Assembly (NCBI GenBank): GCA_016839635.1
Contig: JAEOTV010000073.1
Location: forward strand, 1 to 64,000
Length of the DNA stretch: 64,000 bases
Origin: Promethearchaeota archaeon
Lineage (GTDB): Archaea > Asgardarchaeota > Lokiarchaeia > Sigynarchaeales > SOKP01
Direction: 5' to 3'
Positions 9,242 to 18,802 of the stretch are shown in pieces; the stretch's first letter is position 1, and each line of letters begins with the position of its first letter. The position numbers were made by a program, and so were the translations under genes. The notes beneath the pieces are model-generated. The model ran no database searches. It saw only the letters and a program-made list of their open reading frames with translations, and was not told where the DNA came from.

Positions 9242-10657
9242 ATGAATAGATTTATTTTTGTTTTAGGCTCAAACTGGAAACTCTCAATAGCGGAATTAGA
9301 TAATTATCTCCAATATTCCTCAAATAAAGGGAATATTTTAGACTATTCTGCTAATGTGGCCGTAGTTGAATTCGATGAATTACATCAAGACAAACATTAC
9401 ATTAATAAGCTCATGGAAATCCAATTTATCTTAGGGGGATGCCAGAAGATTGCACAAATTTATGATTTCATTGATATCAATACAATTCAAGATGCTTTTC
9501 CAGTTCAAATTAGTAAATATAGATATGCTGAAAAATCAAGAAAAAAAATCCTAGATATTATTGATAACATTATTATTGGGAAAAATGGAATATTTCCGAA
9601 ACCTTACGAAAGCATGTTTTATGCTGTATCAATTTATCCTACTCTTTATGATGATAAATACTACTCTGAAGTTATAGTTAAACATCTTTTGCCTTTTCTA
9701 AATAAAGAAATTATGAAAATTCTTAGACAGAAGGGAGCCGAAAAAGCATTATATTATCAATATCCAGAAAAATATATCAAATCAGGTAACTTGAATCCAA
9801 TATTTCCTCATCATGTAATTCGGTTTGAACTTCTTAAAGAAAATAGAGCTGAAATAATTTTTAGCTTTACAGACGAAGGTTTATATATTGCACGAACATT
9901 TACCGTGGATGACCCCAATTTTAAAAAGAAGATTGATGAGGAAAGACCGTATAAAGAATTTAAAAGTGCGATTTCTCCTAAGCTGGCATTAATTTTGTTA
10001 AATTTTTTGAATTTATATGAGAATAGAGCAAATAATAAAATTTTGGATCCATTTGTTGGAAATGGAACAATCGCTTTATTTGCTATTTTACAGGATTTTC
10101 AATTTTACGGATCAGATGTTGACCATCAGAAAGTAAATAATACTATTCGTAATGTTCATTGGTTATTAGACTTATTAGAAGAAGAAATTCCTCCATTTAC
10201 TCGGCAAAGAATTTTAAAATATGATGCGAGAAATTTATCTAACGTTTTTAACCCATTTTTTTTTGATGGTATATGTACTGAACCAGAATTAGGTTCATTC
10301 TATACTAAAAAGCCTTATTATATTCAAGTTAAAGAATTAATAAACGAAGAATTAGAACCATTGTATGATGAGTTCTTTAGAGAAGCCTATAAAATTCTAA
10401 AACCTAAAACTAGAATTTGTTTTATTTCCCCAATTATCAGTACAGTAGATGGAAATGATATTCACGTAAATATCGAGAAAATTGCTTCTAAGAATAACTT
10501 TAGAATTATCCCAATGTTAAACCTCAATAGGATTCCCAATAAATCTAATCAGAAACTTAAGTTTCATAAACAACATACTAACAATATTATCGATGCTAAG
10601 AAAGGACAAATAGTAAAAAGGAAGTTAAATGTCTTTGAAAAAATTGAAGAAAAATGA
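9242..10657 (+). CDS. Trm11/Trm-G10-like tRNA guanosine-10 N2-methyltransferase
   Basis: A 471-residue SAM methyltransferase of the Trm11/Trm-G10 family, expected to methylate the exocyclic amine of G10 in tRNA. The N-terminal 200 or so residues occupy the place of the THUMP and ferredoxin-like tRNA-binding region. SAM motif I is ILDPFVGNGT at 267-276. The catalytic motif reads TEPELG at 346-351, the archaeal Trm-G10 variant of the usual D-P-P-Y. A hydrophilic basic tail closes the protein. The ATG at 9242 is preferred over an in-frame TTG six codons earlier. Its stop overlaps the start of the endonuclease III gene by four bases (ATGA), so the two are translationally coupled. Confidence 0.75.
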   Translation: MNRFIFVLGSNWKLSIAELDNYLQYSSNKGNILDYSANVAVVEFDELHQDKHYINKLMEIQFILGGCQKIAQIYDFIDINTIQDAFPVQISKYRYAEKSRKKILDIIDNIIIGKNGIFPKPYESMFYAVSIYPTLYDDKYYSEVIVKHLLPFLNKEIMKILRQKGAEKALYYQYPEKYIKSGNLNPIFPHHVIRFELLKENRAEIIFSFTDEGLYIARTFTVDDPNFKKKIDEERPYKEFKSAISPKLALILLNFLNLYENRANNKILDPFVGNGTIALFAILQDFQFYGSDVDHQKVNNTIRNVHWLLDLLEEEIPPFTRQRILKYDARNLSNVFNPFFFDGICTEPELGSFYTKKPYYIQVKELINEELEPLYDEFFREAYKILKPKTRICFISPIISTVDGNDIHVNIEKIASKNNFRIIPMLNLNRIPNKSNQKLKFHKQHTNNIIDAKKGQIVKRKLNVFEKIEEK

Positions 10658-11316
10658 GTTATAAAGAGATTTTAAATAAAATTGAGACGCAACTGGAAGG
10701 AGAAGCTCATTTAAATGAATTAGCAAATAAGAAGCAAGATCCCTTCAAAATTCTGATATCAACAATATTATCTGCACGTACTAGAGATGCTAATACAAGA
10801 TTATCTACTGAAAAACTATTCGCGAAATATAACAATCCAAAATTAATCGCTGAAGCTAATATCGAAGAAATTGAACATTTTATAAAATCCTCAGGTTTTT
10901 ATAAGGTTAAAGCAGCAAGAATAAAAGAAGTATCACAAATATTATTAGATGAGTACGAAGGAAAAGTTCCAAAAGATTTTGATAAGTTGATAGCCCTCCC
11001 AGGTGTTGGAGCCAAGACAGCGAATTGTGTACTAGTATATGCATTTAAAATCCCCGCAATCCCTGTTGACACTCATGTACATAGAATTTCAAATAGATTG
11101 GACTGGGTAAAGACTAAAAAACCTCTACAAACTGAGCAGACTTTAAAGAAAACTGTCCCAAAGGAACTATGGTTAATAATAAACAGGCTTTTTGTGAGAT
11201 TCGGTCAACAAGTTTGTTTGCCAATTCGTCCTAAATGTGATATATGTGTAATTAAGGATATTTGCCCAAAAGATTTTAGCATGGAATTAGCAAATAAATT
11301 AAAAAAGAAAAAATAA
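10654..11316 (+). CDS. nth: Endonuclease III (base-excision repair glycosylase/AP lyase)
   Basis: A 220-residue Nth. It removes oxidised pyrimidines and cleaves at abasic sites. The helix-hairpin-helix LPGVGAKTAN lies at 115-124, with the catalytic lysine at 121 and the catalytic aspartate at 139 (PVDTHVHR). The 4Fe-4S cluster cysteines are C188, C195, C198 and C204, in the standard C-x6-C-x2-C-x5-C spacing. The length is typical. It overlaps the preceding tRNA methyltransferase by four bases. Confidence 0.95.
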   Translation: MSYKEILNKIETQLEGEAHLNELANKKQDPFKILISTILSARTRDANTRLSTEKLFAKYNNPKLIAEANIEEIEHFIKSSGFYKVKAARIKEVSQILLDEYEGKVPKDFDKLIALPGVGAKTANCVLVYAFKIPAIPVDTHVHRISNRLDWVKTKKPLQTEQTLKKTVPKELWLIINRLFVRFGQQVCLPIRPKCDICVIKDICPKDFSMELANKLKKKK

Positions 11317-11348
11317 TCCTGTGCTATTATGAATTCTTCAAAAGAAAA

Positions 11349-11942
11349 TCAATAGTCGAATTTGATTTTTCTTTTACGCATATAGAATAAATAACCAAAA
11401 AAAATTCCACCTAATAACCCAAATAAATGAGCCCAATAATTAATACCTGGTGAAAAAGAGGTTATGATGAAAAACCCTACATAGAATAGTGCCAGAAATA
11501 ACAGCGGACGATAATCGATAGCTACAATTACAAAAGCAACCCCTATTAATCCAAAGATAGCCCCTGAAGCACCTAAGCTAATTATATCTATATCTACAAT
11601 TGGAATCAGTAATAATGAAAACAAACTCCCAATTAAGCCGGAGACAAAATAAATAATCAAGTATTCCAATTTAGTTATCTTGCTATTTGTTTCAACTGTA
11701 GCGCCAAAGAGGAGTAAAGCAATCATATTAGAAAAAAGATGTATAGGATCTGCATGAACAAAAATTGAGGTTATTAACCTCCAGATTTCATAATTTTCAA
11801 TGATTCTTCTGTTATCTTGTACAAGAGCTAGAAGTATCTCTGGTGGAGCAAAATTAGTGAAGATAAAAAGAAAAATATTAACGAAAATTAGAGTTAATGT
11901 TATTTTTGCATCTTTTAAATTCTCAACGTCTAGGATCATCAT
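11349..11942 (-). CDS. Rhomboid-family intramembrane serine protease
   Basis: A 197-residue polytopic membrane protein with about six hydrophobic segments. It has the rhomboid dyad: serine 126 in LGASGAIFG, and histidine 172 in YWAHLFGLLGG. The HADPIHLFSNM motif (63-73) supplies the oxyanion asparagine. It should cleave transmembrane substrates within the bilayer. ATG-ATG at 11942/11939 is preferred to a TTG at 11957. It converges on nth with 32 bases between the stops. There is no fused cytosolic domain. Confidence 0.9.
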   Translation of the reverse strand: MMILDVENLKDAKITLTLIFVNIFLFIFTNFAPPEILLALVQDNRRIIENYEIWRLITSIFVHADPIHLFSNMIALLLFGATVETNSKITKLEYLIIYFVSGLIGSLFSLLLIPIVDIDIISLGASGAIFGLIGVAFVIVAIDYRPLLFLALFYVGFFIITSFSPGINYWAHLFGLLGGIFFGYLFYMRKRKIKFDY

Positions 11943-12039
11943 ATGGAAAGAGACCAATTTAAACAGTTAAAAAAAATTATAACAAAGTATAATAATTTGT
12001 TTTTATATTATTTTTTTAGCATAAAAAGTTGATATAATT

Positions 12040-13263
12040 TTGGACAGAAACGAAAGACTTCATGAAAAATTAAAATTAAAGAAAAAACATCTCGTAGATT
12101 CTTTAGTTTTAAATGATATTTTAAAAGATAAGCGTTTAGCTAAAGCTTTTATGGAAGTTCCACTAGAAAAGTTTATCCCTGAAAAATTCTTTAGTATTGT
12201 TAAACTTTATGAAGATGTACCAAACCTATTTTATTATGATGAACAAAATCCTAATAATTATAGAACTATTTCTGCGCCTCATATGATATCAATAATGCTT
12301 CAAGGGCTTTCTTTAACTGATGATGATGATCTATTAATATTGGGGGCAAAAAGTGGATATATAGCAGCCCTAGCTCATAAATTAGCCCCCAACGGAGAAA
12401 TAATTATTCTTGAGGCTAATTCTGAAATTGCCAAACTAAGTTCTAATAACCTTAAGAAGTTAAAAATAGACGATAATATCTCTATTGTAGTTAAAAACCC
12501 TTTACAAGGGATGCCAGAATTAAGTCCTTGGCAAAAAATTTTAGTAACTGGAGCAATTGAACAATCAAGAATAAACCCCCTACTAATCCAACTTGATGAA
12601 AATGGAGGAGTTTTATTTGCTCCTATTGGACAAGAATTTATCCAAATATATACTCAGATTTTAAGGCAAAACGATGAATTCTACGGGAAAAAGCAATTAC
12701 AAGTAAAATTTTCACCATTAATTACAAAGGTAGAGTTGGATGAATTAGAATTATTAACTGATTTTGATGAATCTGAAATTTTAAAAGAATCAAATATGAA
12801 ACATGAAGCTTTAGTTAACACATCAAATAAAGTTAATATTAAATATACTTCAGATATCCTCGATGAACTAGATCCAGAATCAAGTATTAAAATTGAATCA
12901 ATTGATAAACAACAAAAAGAGTTAGTATTATCATATTTAATGGGTATTGAATTAATTCTCAAAAACTTAAAGAAAGAAGAAAAAATTGAACAATGCTTCA
13001 ATTACATCGAAGGTATTGAAATTAAGCTCGACGATTTGAAGAAATATAAGAAATTATTCCAAATTAAGATAAAAAAAATGCAAAATATATTAAATCAACT
13101 AAGGTCGTATGCTATTGTGAGAAAAGAATTAGATAAAAGCAGCTTATCTGGTTCAGAGATTATAGATAAAAAAATAGAGATTATTAATAAACAAATAGAC
13201 CAGATAAACATGTTCTTAGAAATCCTTAAAGAGGATATAAGCCATATTAAGACATTATATTAG
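12040..13263 (+). CDS. PIMT-like (L-isoaspartate methyltransferase) protein with C-terminal helical extension
   Basis: A 407-residue protein. Residues 1-225 resemble protein-L-isoaspartate O-methyltransferase: VPLEKFIPE, then TISAPHMISIML, then the SAM loop. The loop reads LILGAKSGYIAAL rather than the usual E-I/V-G-T-G-S-G-Y, so the acidic residue and the first glycines are changed. About 180 extra residues follow, with heptad-like leucine, isoleucine and lysine repeats (340-405) that predict a coiled coil. Normal PIMTs are about 210-230 residues. The degenerate loop leaves catalytic activity open. The start is a TTG, and the next in-frame Met is far inside the domain. It is a single gene. 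Confidence 0.65.
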   Translation: MDRNERLHEKLKLKKKHLVDSLVLNDILKDKRLAKAFMEVPLEKFIPEKFFSIVKLYEDVPNLFYYDEQNPNNYRTISAPHMISIMLQGLSLTDDDDLLILGAKSGYIAALAHKLAPNGEIIILEANSEIAKLSSNNLKKLKIDDNISIVVKNPLQGMPELSPWQKILVTGAIEQSRINPLLIQLDENGGVLFAPIGQEFIQIYTQILRQNDEFYGKKQLQVKFSPLITKVELDELELLTDFDESEILKESNMKHEALVNTSNKVNIKYTSDILDELDPESSIKIESIDKQQKELVLSYLMGIELILKNLKKEEKIEQCFNYIEGIEIKLDDLKKYKKLFQIKIKKMQNILNQLRSYAIVRKELDKSSLSGSEIIDKKIEIINKQIDQINMFLEILKEDISHIKTLY

Positions 13264-13321
13264 ACAACCAATACTTTTTTCAATCTTCTTTTTTAACGCT
13301 CAGGAAAATTTAAAACCGCTT

Positions 13322-13960
13322 CTAATTAAAATTTAGAAAGCCTACATAAACAATTATAACCATAATAATAATTAAGAGAAGATTTAATGGTGTTGGTATT
13401 ATCCTATTTGGTGTTTTTGTTTTGTAGCTTTCATAGGTTTTGCCAAATTTAGGGATCAAGATTAATTTTTCTTCCATTAAAGCATGGATTTCTAAAACAA
13501 TGAAAATTAAAGCACTAATTATCAAAGAAATGAGTGAATCCGAGATTATTGCAATCCCTAAAAAAATTATTCCCCATGCTGAATATATTGGGTGTCTTAT
13601 TAATTTAAAGATTCCTTTTGTAATTAGGTTAGAGCTAATCTCATCCATTGATTTAACTCTATAAACTTTTTTTGCTCTCTTTGCAAAAATTATACCCAAT
13701 ATAATAAGTACAATACCAAATAAAACAAAAAAAATCCAATATTGATCAAAATAACTAAAATTAGTAGGGAAATACAATCTTAAAAAACTTGAATTGATAA
13801 TTGGTATTGGTATTAAAGATAATGACCAAATAATAGGAAATAATTTATAAAATAGTTTATTTATTTTTTTTTCTTTGTTATTTACTTTAAGAAATAGTAC
13901 CCAATAAACGGCAAGATTAGATAAAAAAATAACTAAAAGTATAATCGTTATTAAAAGCAT
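13322..13960 (-). CDS. ICMT/PEMT-type integral membrane methyltransferase-like protein
   Basis: A 212-residue membrane protein with about five hydrophobic helices. The C-terminal signature LIRHPIYSAWG, then HALMEEKLILIPKFGKTYESY and a final proline, is that of the isoprenylcysteine carboxyl methyltransferase and phospholipid methyltransferase superfamily, where these residues bind SAM. The substrate is unknown. Prokaryotic members modify lipids or small hydrophobic molecules. The ATG start is clear. A second gene of this superfamily lies at 46624-47217. Confidence 0.75.
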   Translation of the reverse strand: MLLITIILLVIFLSNLAVYWVLFLKVNNKEKKINKLFYKLFPIIWSLSLIPIPIINSSFLRLYFPTNFSYFDQYWIFFVLFGIVLIILGIIFAKRAKKVYRVKSMDEISSNLITKGIFKLIRHPIYSAWGIIFLGIAIISDSLISLIISALIFIVLEIHALMEEKLILIPKFGKTYESYKTKTPNRIIPTPLNLLLIIIMVIIVYVGFLNFN

Positions 13961-14120
13961 AATATCAATTAATACAAGTTTAAACTAATTTTAATCAATA
14001 TCGATTCTAATTTATAATTCAAGATAATTTAGTTCACTATTAGATAAAATAGTTCTTATTAAAATCAATTAAATTTATTTCTTAATTTAATAATATTAAA
14101 TAAAACGTAAGGTAATTATA

Positions 14121-14474
14121 ATGGAAGAAGAAGAAGAAAATTTAACTAAACAAGAACAAGAATTATTTTACGAAGTGTTGTTTAAAAGGATAATGGATAT
14201 CATGAAAAACCCCAAAATGGATTTAGATCCTTTTAGTGAAATGGCAAATAGATTATCAGTATTAGCAGGGATTTTCAGTTTTAGAGCTATGGTTTCTCTA
14301 ATTCCTGAATTAGTTGCATTTGCTATGAGGTACGGAATGGAAATCGAAAAAGCATATGAAGAAGAACAGTTTAATTTAGATGAGGACATACAAGGTTTTG
14401 AAGAAGAGGGAGGAAAAAAGAAGCGTATCTCCCGAATTCAAGAAGACGTCGATAAGCTAAATATATATTTATAA
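14121..14474 (+). CDS. Small helical protein of unknown function
   Basis: A 117-residue protein I do not recognise. It has an acidic start (MEEEEEN), then predicted helices containing a moderately hydrophobic stretch (ANRLSVLAGIFSFRAMVSLIPELVAFAM, in part) and an acidic, then basic, tail. The hydrophobic part is probably an amphipathic helical bundle rather than a membrane span. The ATG lies 11 bases after a short GTAAGGT. It converges on the long beta-sandwich protein. Confidence 0.55.
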   Translation: MEEEEENLTKQEQELFYEVLFKRIMDIMKNPKMDLDPFSEMANRLSVLAGIFSFRAMVSLIPELVAFAMRYGMEIEKAYEEEQFNLDEDIQGFEEEGGKKKRISRIQEDVDKLNIYL

Positions 14475-14573
14475 CTCTTAGCTCCTATTTAATCTTTTTT
14501 TATGTTTTATTATACAAGATTGCTAAAAAAGAGAAAAAAAATAAAAAAGTCTTTAAATTAAATTTAAAAAATC

Positions 14574-16685
14574 TTAGGCATATTTACTTTTAAATTCCTT
14601 TAATTTATTCATTACTTCATCATATAATGAACCAACAATAATTTTATCTCCAAGAGCTTTTAAATCCTTAGAATATGCTAGAATTTGATGAAGAACTGGT
14701 CCTGGTGGCAGTTGGTCTCTTCTTCTCTCTAGAATATCTCCAAAAGCTTGGGCAGTTGGGGCACGATCAATAGCTTTGTACAATTCAATGAATAAATCAT
14801 GAATCTTCCCGGCTTGAGAGTCTGCTACATGAGCTTTTGGTGATTCTGTGCCTGTTGGAGGGGCTGATGATGAGCTTGATGATTCTCCCGCACCTCTTCC
14901 TTCAACAATTATAACTGGTTCAGATCGAGGATAATCACCTGATCCAGAACAGTTATAATTAATACTCACAGAAGCACCCCCACTTATCTCACCAACCTTT
15001 ACATGCAATTCTGATAGATCTCCTATTTGTACTACTTCATGAGTAGCACCAGCGGGAGGTGTAAATTCAGTTAAACTAAAACCAGTAGGAATGATATCTT
15101 TAACTAATACATTTTCTAATTCGACATCTCCTTTATTTTGGACTCTTACTCCAATACTAAACTCACCTTCGCTAACACCAGGCTTGATGCTTTTAAGGGT
15201 TTTGAGTTTTCGTTTAACATACCTAACTTTTAATTCTGGTTCCTCATCAGGAGATCTTATAAATGATTTACCTTCTACAGGACTATTAATATCAATTTTT
15301 ACTGGAGTTGTATACTTAGTTTCAGTAGGAGGTCGAGGATTTCTTGCTAAAAGGGGGTAAGAAATTACCATTTGTTTTCCTGGAAGAAATTCATTAGAGA
15401 GATTAAATAACTCAACAAATATTTGGTGTTTGTGAGCAAAATCTTGATCGCTAGGATCAATTAGTATTTTTTGAACAAATTCTTCTCTTGAACTGATATC
15501 AATATCAGCTAATAAGATTTTTATCTCCTTAACTAATGGCGGAATAAAATCAGGAGGGAGCTCATCTGATAGGAAAAATTTATCAATTGGAGAGGAACCA
15601 TCGTTTATGATAGTATTTGTGATTGTCATATCAGTATTAGCATATGCGTCAACTTCAGGTGGATTTATAGCTTTATCAATTGTTGCGCTTAAAACTTCAT
15701 AAATAGTAGATTCTTTTACAATTTCCCCTATTACTCTTGGAATCACTACAAATAATGGTGTAAATCCAATTTCAGAACTTAATTCGGGTACATCCTTAGC
15801 TTCAACTTGAAAATCATAATCCCAAGATTCATCAGGATTCAACACTCGATCTGGTGTTTGAGAAGCAACAACCTCACTACCCGTAGTAATCTTTTGAGTT
15901 ACTTTTATATCTTCGAGTTTTACTTGGAAACCAGATTCATTAATAAACTCGACATTACAATCCCACATACCAGGTTGAGAACCCTCGTCTCTGTCAATTC
16001 CACTCATCGAATCTGTTAAACCCCTGACTTCAGGATCCATCATTGTTAATTTATAGTTATTTATTACATAATGAACATTCAAGACTCCAAGCTCTTGAGC
16101 GGATAAATCTTTTATATTCACTGTAAAGAAGATCTCAAGTTCTGCTTTATTCTCCGCATCTAAAGATGTTAATTCCCAAGCTAGTACTCGTTTCCCATCT
16201 TCTTCTTTTAAAATAGCATCACCATGACTAGGATTCCGCATTTCAATTTCTTGAATAAACACGGGTATTTCTCTTTTTACCTTTATATCTAAGACAGGTA
16301 AGTTTAATGGATTTGTTAAAATGAGTTTTAAACTACATTTGTTATCTTTTTTATATAGAAACGTATTGTTTAATTTTCCAGAATCAGATTTATCTGTATC
16401 AAAGATTTCTTCAACTTTTAAAGAAGAATTTTTTAGATCATTTATTTGATATTCTTTAGTAAATTCCTGAACAGGATTTAATGTCCCAACCGTGAGTTCT
16501 TTTGATTCGAGTGAAGTATTTACATTTTCTTTAACATTACATACTAAATTCCATAATCTGCTTCTTTGTGTTGGGTTTTTTACAACTAGAGTTCCATTAC
16601 CTGATATTTCTTTAAGATTTTGTGAACCATCGAGAACAATATGTTCACAATCGGTTACGTCTATAATTACAAGGTTTTCTGACAT
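14574..16685 (-). CDS. Large cytoplasmic beta-sandwich repeat protein
   Basis: A 703-residue protein with repeated immunoglobulin-like segments of the DUF11/CARDB type. Phrases such as VKDIIPTGFSLTEFTPP and IKREIPVFIQEIEM, the pattern of conserved asparagine-rich turns, and NKGDVELENVLVKDIIP are typical of such domains in surface proteins. It has no signal peptide and no membrane segment, which is unusual for the fold. A low-complexity serine linker (about 605-615) separates it from a C-terminal helical domain of about 75 residues. It may be an intracellular scaffold. No enzymatic motif is seen. The ATG start is well placed, and A-rich tracts downstream would terminate it. Confidence 0.6.
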   Translation of the reverse strand: MSENLVIIDVTDCEHIVLDGSQNLKEISGNGTLVVKNPTQRSRLWNLVCNVKENVNTSLESKELTVGTLNPVQEFTKEYQINDLKNSSLKVEEIFDTDKSDSGKLNNTFLYKKDNKCSLKLILTNPLNLPVLDIKVKREIPVFIQEIEMRNPSHGDAILKEEDGKRVLAWELTSLDAENKAELEIFFTVNIKDLSAQELGVLNVHYVINNYKLTMMDPEVRGLTDSMSGIDRDEGSQPGMWDCNVEFINESGFQVKLEDIKVTQKITTGSEVVASQTPDRVLNPDESWDYDFQVEAKDVPELSSEIGFTPLFVVIPRVIGEIVKESTIYEVLSATIDKAINPPEVDAYANTDMTITNTIINDGSSPIDKFFLSDELPPDFIPPLVKEIKILLADIDISSREEFVQKILIDPSDQDFAHKHQIFVELFNLSNEFLPGKQMVISYPLLARNPRPPTETKYTTPVKIDINSPVEGKSFIRSPDEEPELKVRYVKRKLKTLKSIKPGVSEGEFSIGVRVQNKGDVELENVLVKDIIPTGFSLTEFTPPAGATHEVVQIGDLSELHVKVGEISGGASVSINYNCSGSGDYPRSEPVIIVEGRGAGESSSSSSAPPTGTESPKAHVADSQAGKIHDLFIELYKAIDRAPTAQAFGDILERRRDQLPPGPVLHQILAYSKDLKALGDKIIVGSLYDEVMNKLKEFKSKYA

Positions 16686-16840
16686 TCGATACTCTTCTCA
16701 TATAAGTATTGTTTAGATATAGAAAAAATTTTATACAAAATTTGTTATCAAAATAATAAAGTTGATCTTTTTATACTTTAACTTTTCATTAAAAAACCTC
16801 TTTACAATTAAATATCATAATTAAACTAAGAAAAAATATT

Positions 16841-17659
16841 ATGGTCATCGACAAATTCTGGAGTGTTGTTAAAAAATTCAATAATTTAATGAAATCGGCA
16901 ATTGAAGGACCAAATTGTTTGGAGATATGTAAGGGAGATTGTTGTTCAATCAGGATTGATGTTCCAAAAGTATTAGCAGAAGAATATATAAAAAAAGGTT
17001 ATGCAAACAAAAATGATTTTATTAGAGGAGATATTTTTAGTTTTAAATTAAGATTCGATGAGAAGAAAGGAAAGTGCTTCTTATTTGATAAATCTATTAA
17101 TGGATGTCTTGTCCATGACTCGCAGATTAAAGTTCCACAATGTTGGATTTATCCTACGAATTTTTCTAATCCTCAAAATAAAGCTATAAGCTGCAAAAGG
17201 GCTAATGGGTGGAAGATACTTGATCCCTATAAAACAAAAAAAGCTGAAAAATTGCTTAAGTACTACATTTTTCTTTGCCAACTTGAAGCCATGAAAGAAG
17301 CTAGAGCAATACAATATCGATTAAATGATACTTTGTGTAAGAATAATTTATTAAATCTATTAAAACAAACGACTCCGAGTCACTTAGCTGGTTTTAAAGA
17401 TACATGGGATTGTATTACAATTTTATCTGCTCAAGGTGTATCATTACAAATAAAAAAGATTTGTAAGAAATATAATGAAAAATGTGAGTATCTTGAACTG
17501 AATTTTTTGGATTGTAGAAATATATGTGTTAAAGTTGCTAATGGATTATTAGATTTTTTACAACAAAATTTGTTTAAGTATGTACAAAAAAATGGTCCTG
17601 ACAATGATGGGGAATATCCTTTTATTAAATTATTTGAATTTAGTGGAAATAAGAGTTAA
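16841..17659 (+). CDS. YkgJ-like cysteine-cluster protein
   Basis: A 272-residue protein. The N-terminal half has a cysteine pattern resembling YkgJ/CxxCxxCC-type proteins: CLEICKGDCC near 28-37, CFLFD near 75, CLVH near 85, CWIYP near 97 and a cysteine near 113. Such clusters bind zinc or an iron-sulfur centre. The C-terminal half is mostly helical with scattered cysteines and is not recognised. No partner is evident. It is a single gene between intergenic gaps. Confidence 0.6.
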   Translation: MVIDKFWSVVKKFNNLMKSAIEGPNCLEICKGDCCSIRIDVPKVLAEEYIKKGYANKNDFIRGDIFSFKLRFDEKKGKCFLFDKSINGCLVHDSQIKVPQCWIYPTNFSNPQNKAISCKRANGWKILDPYKTKKAEKLLKYYIFLCQLEAMKEARAIQYRLNDTLCKNNLLNLLKQTTPSHLAGFKDTWDCITILSAQGVSLQIKKICKKYNEKCEYLELNFLDCRNICVKVANGLLDFLQQNLFKYVQKNGPDNDGEYPFIKLFEFSGNKS

Positions 17660-17807
17660 TAAAATTTAATCTATTGAATTATTTTTTGTCGTTTATCTTA
17701 CTTCTTTCTAAAAAGATATGTTATGTCTATAATATAGTTATTTAAATATTATTTAGATCCATATAGAAATAATATATACATAACATTTCCATAAATTGTG
17801 TGTATTC

Positions 17808-18176
17808 ATGTCGTTAGGAGAGAAAGAATTAATTGAATTAGCCAAAAATGTTTTTTCTGAGAAGTATGATTTTGCTGAGGGACCTGTACAATATAAAGGT
17901 AAATCGGGTAAATCTTGGACTTTTGATGCCGTTGTGAAAAATAAACTTAATACATTTGGTGTTTTTGTTCGAGATTGGAAAAGAGAAATCTCAATTACTC
18001 AATTGAGGCAATTACATAAAGCTTGTATTGACACTAATATTGAAGGTGGAATTATGGTTTGTAATGTTATTACTGATTTTTCCCGAGAGTATAGCTCACA
18101 ATTTGGGATTCAATTACTCTCAAGGGGTCACCTTATTTCAACTTTACGTAGAAGAAGATTTCAAAACGACTTTTAA
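17808..18176 (+). CDS. Stand-alone PD-(D/E)XK-like nuclease-fold protein
   Basis: A 122-residue protein resembling the Mrr-type restriction-endonuclease fold. It has a helix, a strand with FDAVV, a strand with VFVRDWKREI (the D-x-K could be the nuclease lysine motif), a helix and then GGIMVCNVIT and FGIQLLSRGHL. No methylase or specificity gene is nearby, so a housekeeping DNA-processing or degenerate role is as likely as restriction. The ATG at 17808 is used rather than a TTG four codons earlier. Confidence 0.5.
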   Translation: MSLGEKELIELAKNVFSEKYDFAEGPVQYKGKSGKSWTFDAVVKNKLNTFGVFVRDWKREISITQLRQLHKACIDTNIEGGIMVCNVITDFSREYSSQFGIQLLSRGHLISTLRRRRFQNDF

Positions 18177-18323
18177 CACTATTAATTCCTCTACATCTTT
18201 ATAGTTTAAATTCTCTAATTTGTATAGGGATTTTAGACAAATTTGATTGCTAAATTAAAAGTTTATAAATCAATAAGATAAAATAATTAATATAGTATAA
18301 TAAGAAATTCAAAGGATTATAAT

Positions 18324-18617
18324 TTGATATTTATATATCAATTTAGTAAAGAATTAGGAGATTTTGAAGAATTAGAAGTTAAGGAAAATGTTCCTTTGTT
18401 TGAATTATTAGATTCAAATAAAATTCTGCTTTTTGTAGATAACCACGAAAGCAAGGTATGGATTTGGGTAGGAGCAAATACAAATCCTAGAATGAAATTT
18501 ATTTCTGTACAAGCAGCACCTAATATAAGGGATAAACATGATATTTCTTTTACAATTACTTCTGTAGATGAAGGTGAAGAAACTGCTATGTTTAAAATAT
18601 TAGTGGGTCTTGTATAA
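18324..18617 (+). CDS. Single gelsolin-type domain protein
   Basis: A 97-residue protein that is almost entirely one gelsolin/villin-like domain. ILLFVDN, then SKVWIWVGANTNPRMKF at 43-59, then a helix with QAAPNIRD, and DEGEETAMFKILVG at 82-95 follow the gelsolin strand-helix-strand order. In eukaryotes these domains bind actin and calcium, and Asgard archaea encode short gelsolins that act on actin. Here there is a single domain with no extension, and no actin or profilin gene in the window. The start is a TTG (18324). It lies upstream of the helicase gene with a 185-base gap. Confidence 0.7.
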   Translation: MIFIYQFSKELGDFEELEVKENVPLFELLDSNKILLFVDNHESKVWIWVGANTNPRMKFISVQAAPNIRDKHDISFTITSVDEGEETAMFKILVGLV

Positions 18618-18802
18618 ATTAATGTAGCTAATTTTTTAATATCTTTAGATAAATTTGCAGAGATATTTAATATAAAACTTATCATATGAACCATTATTTA
18701 AGTTTACTAATATTAATATAAAAAGTGGAAAGAATATTATTTTCTTTAACAAAGATACATACATTGAGCAAAATTAAATCAATATAAGAGTAATGTGTAA
18801 AA

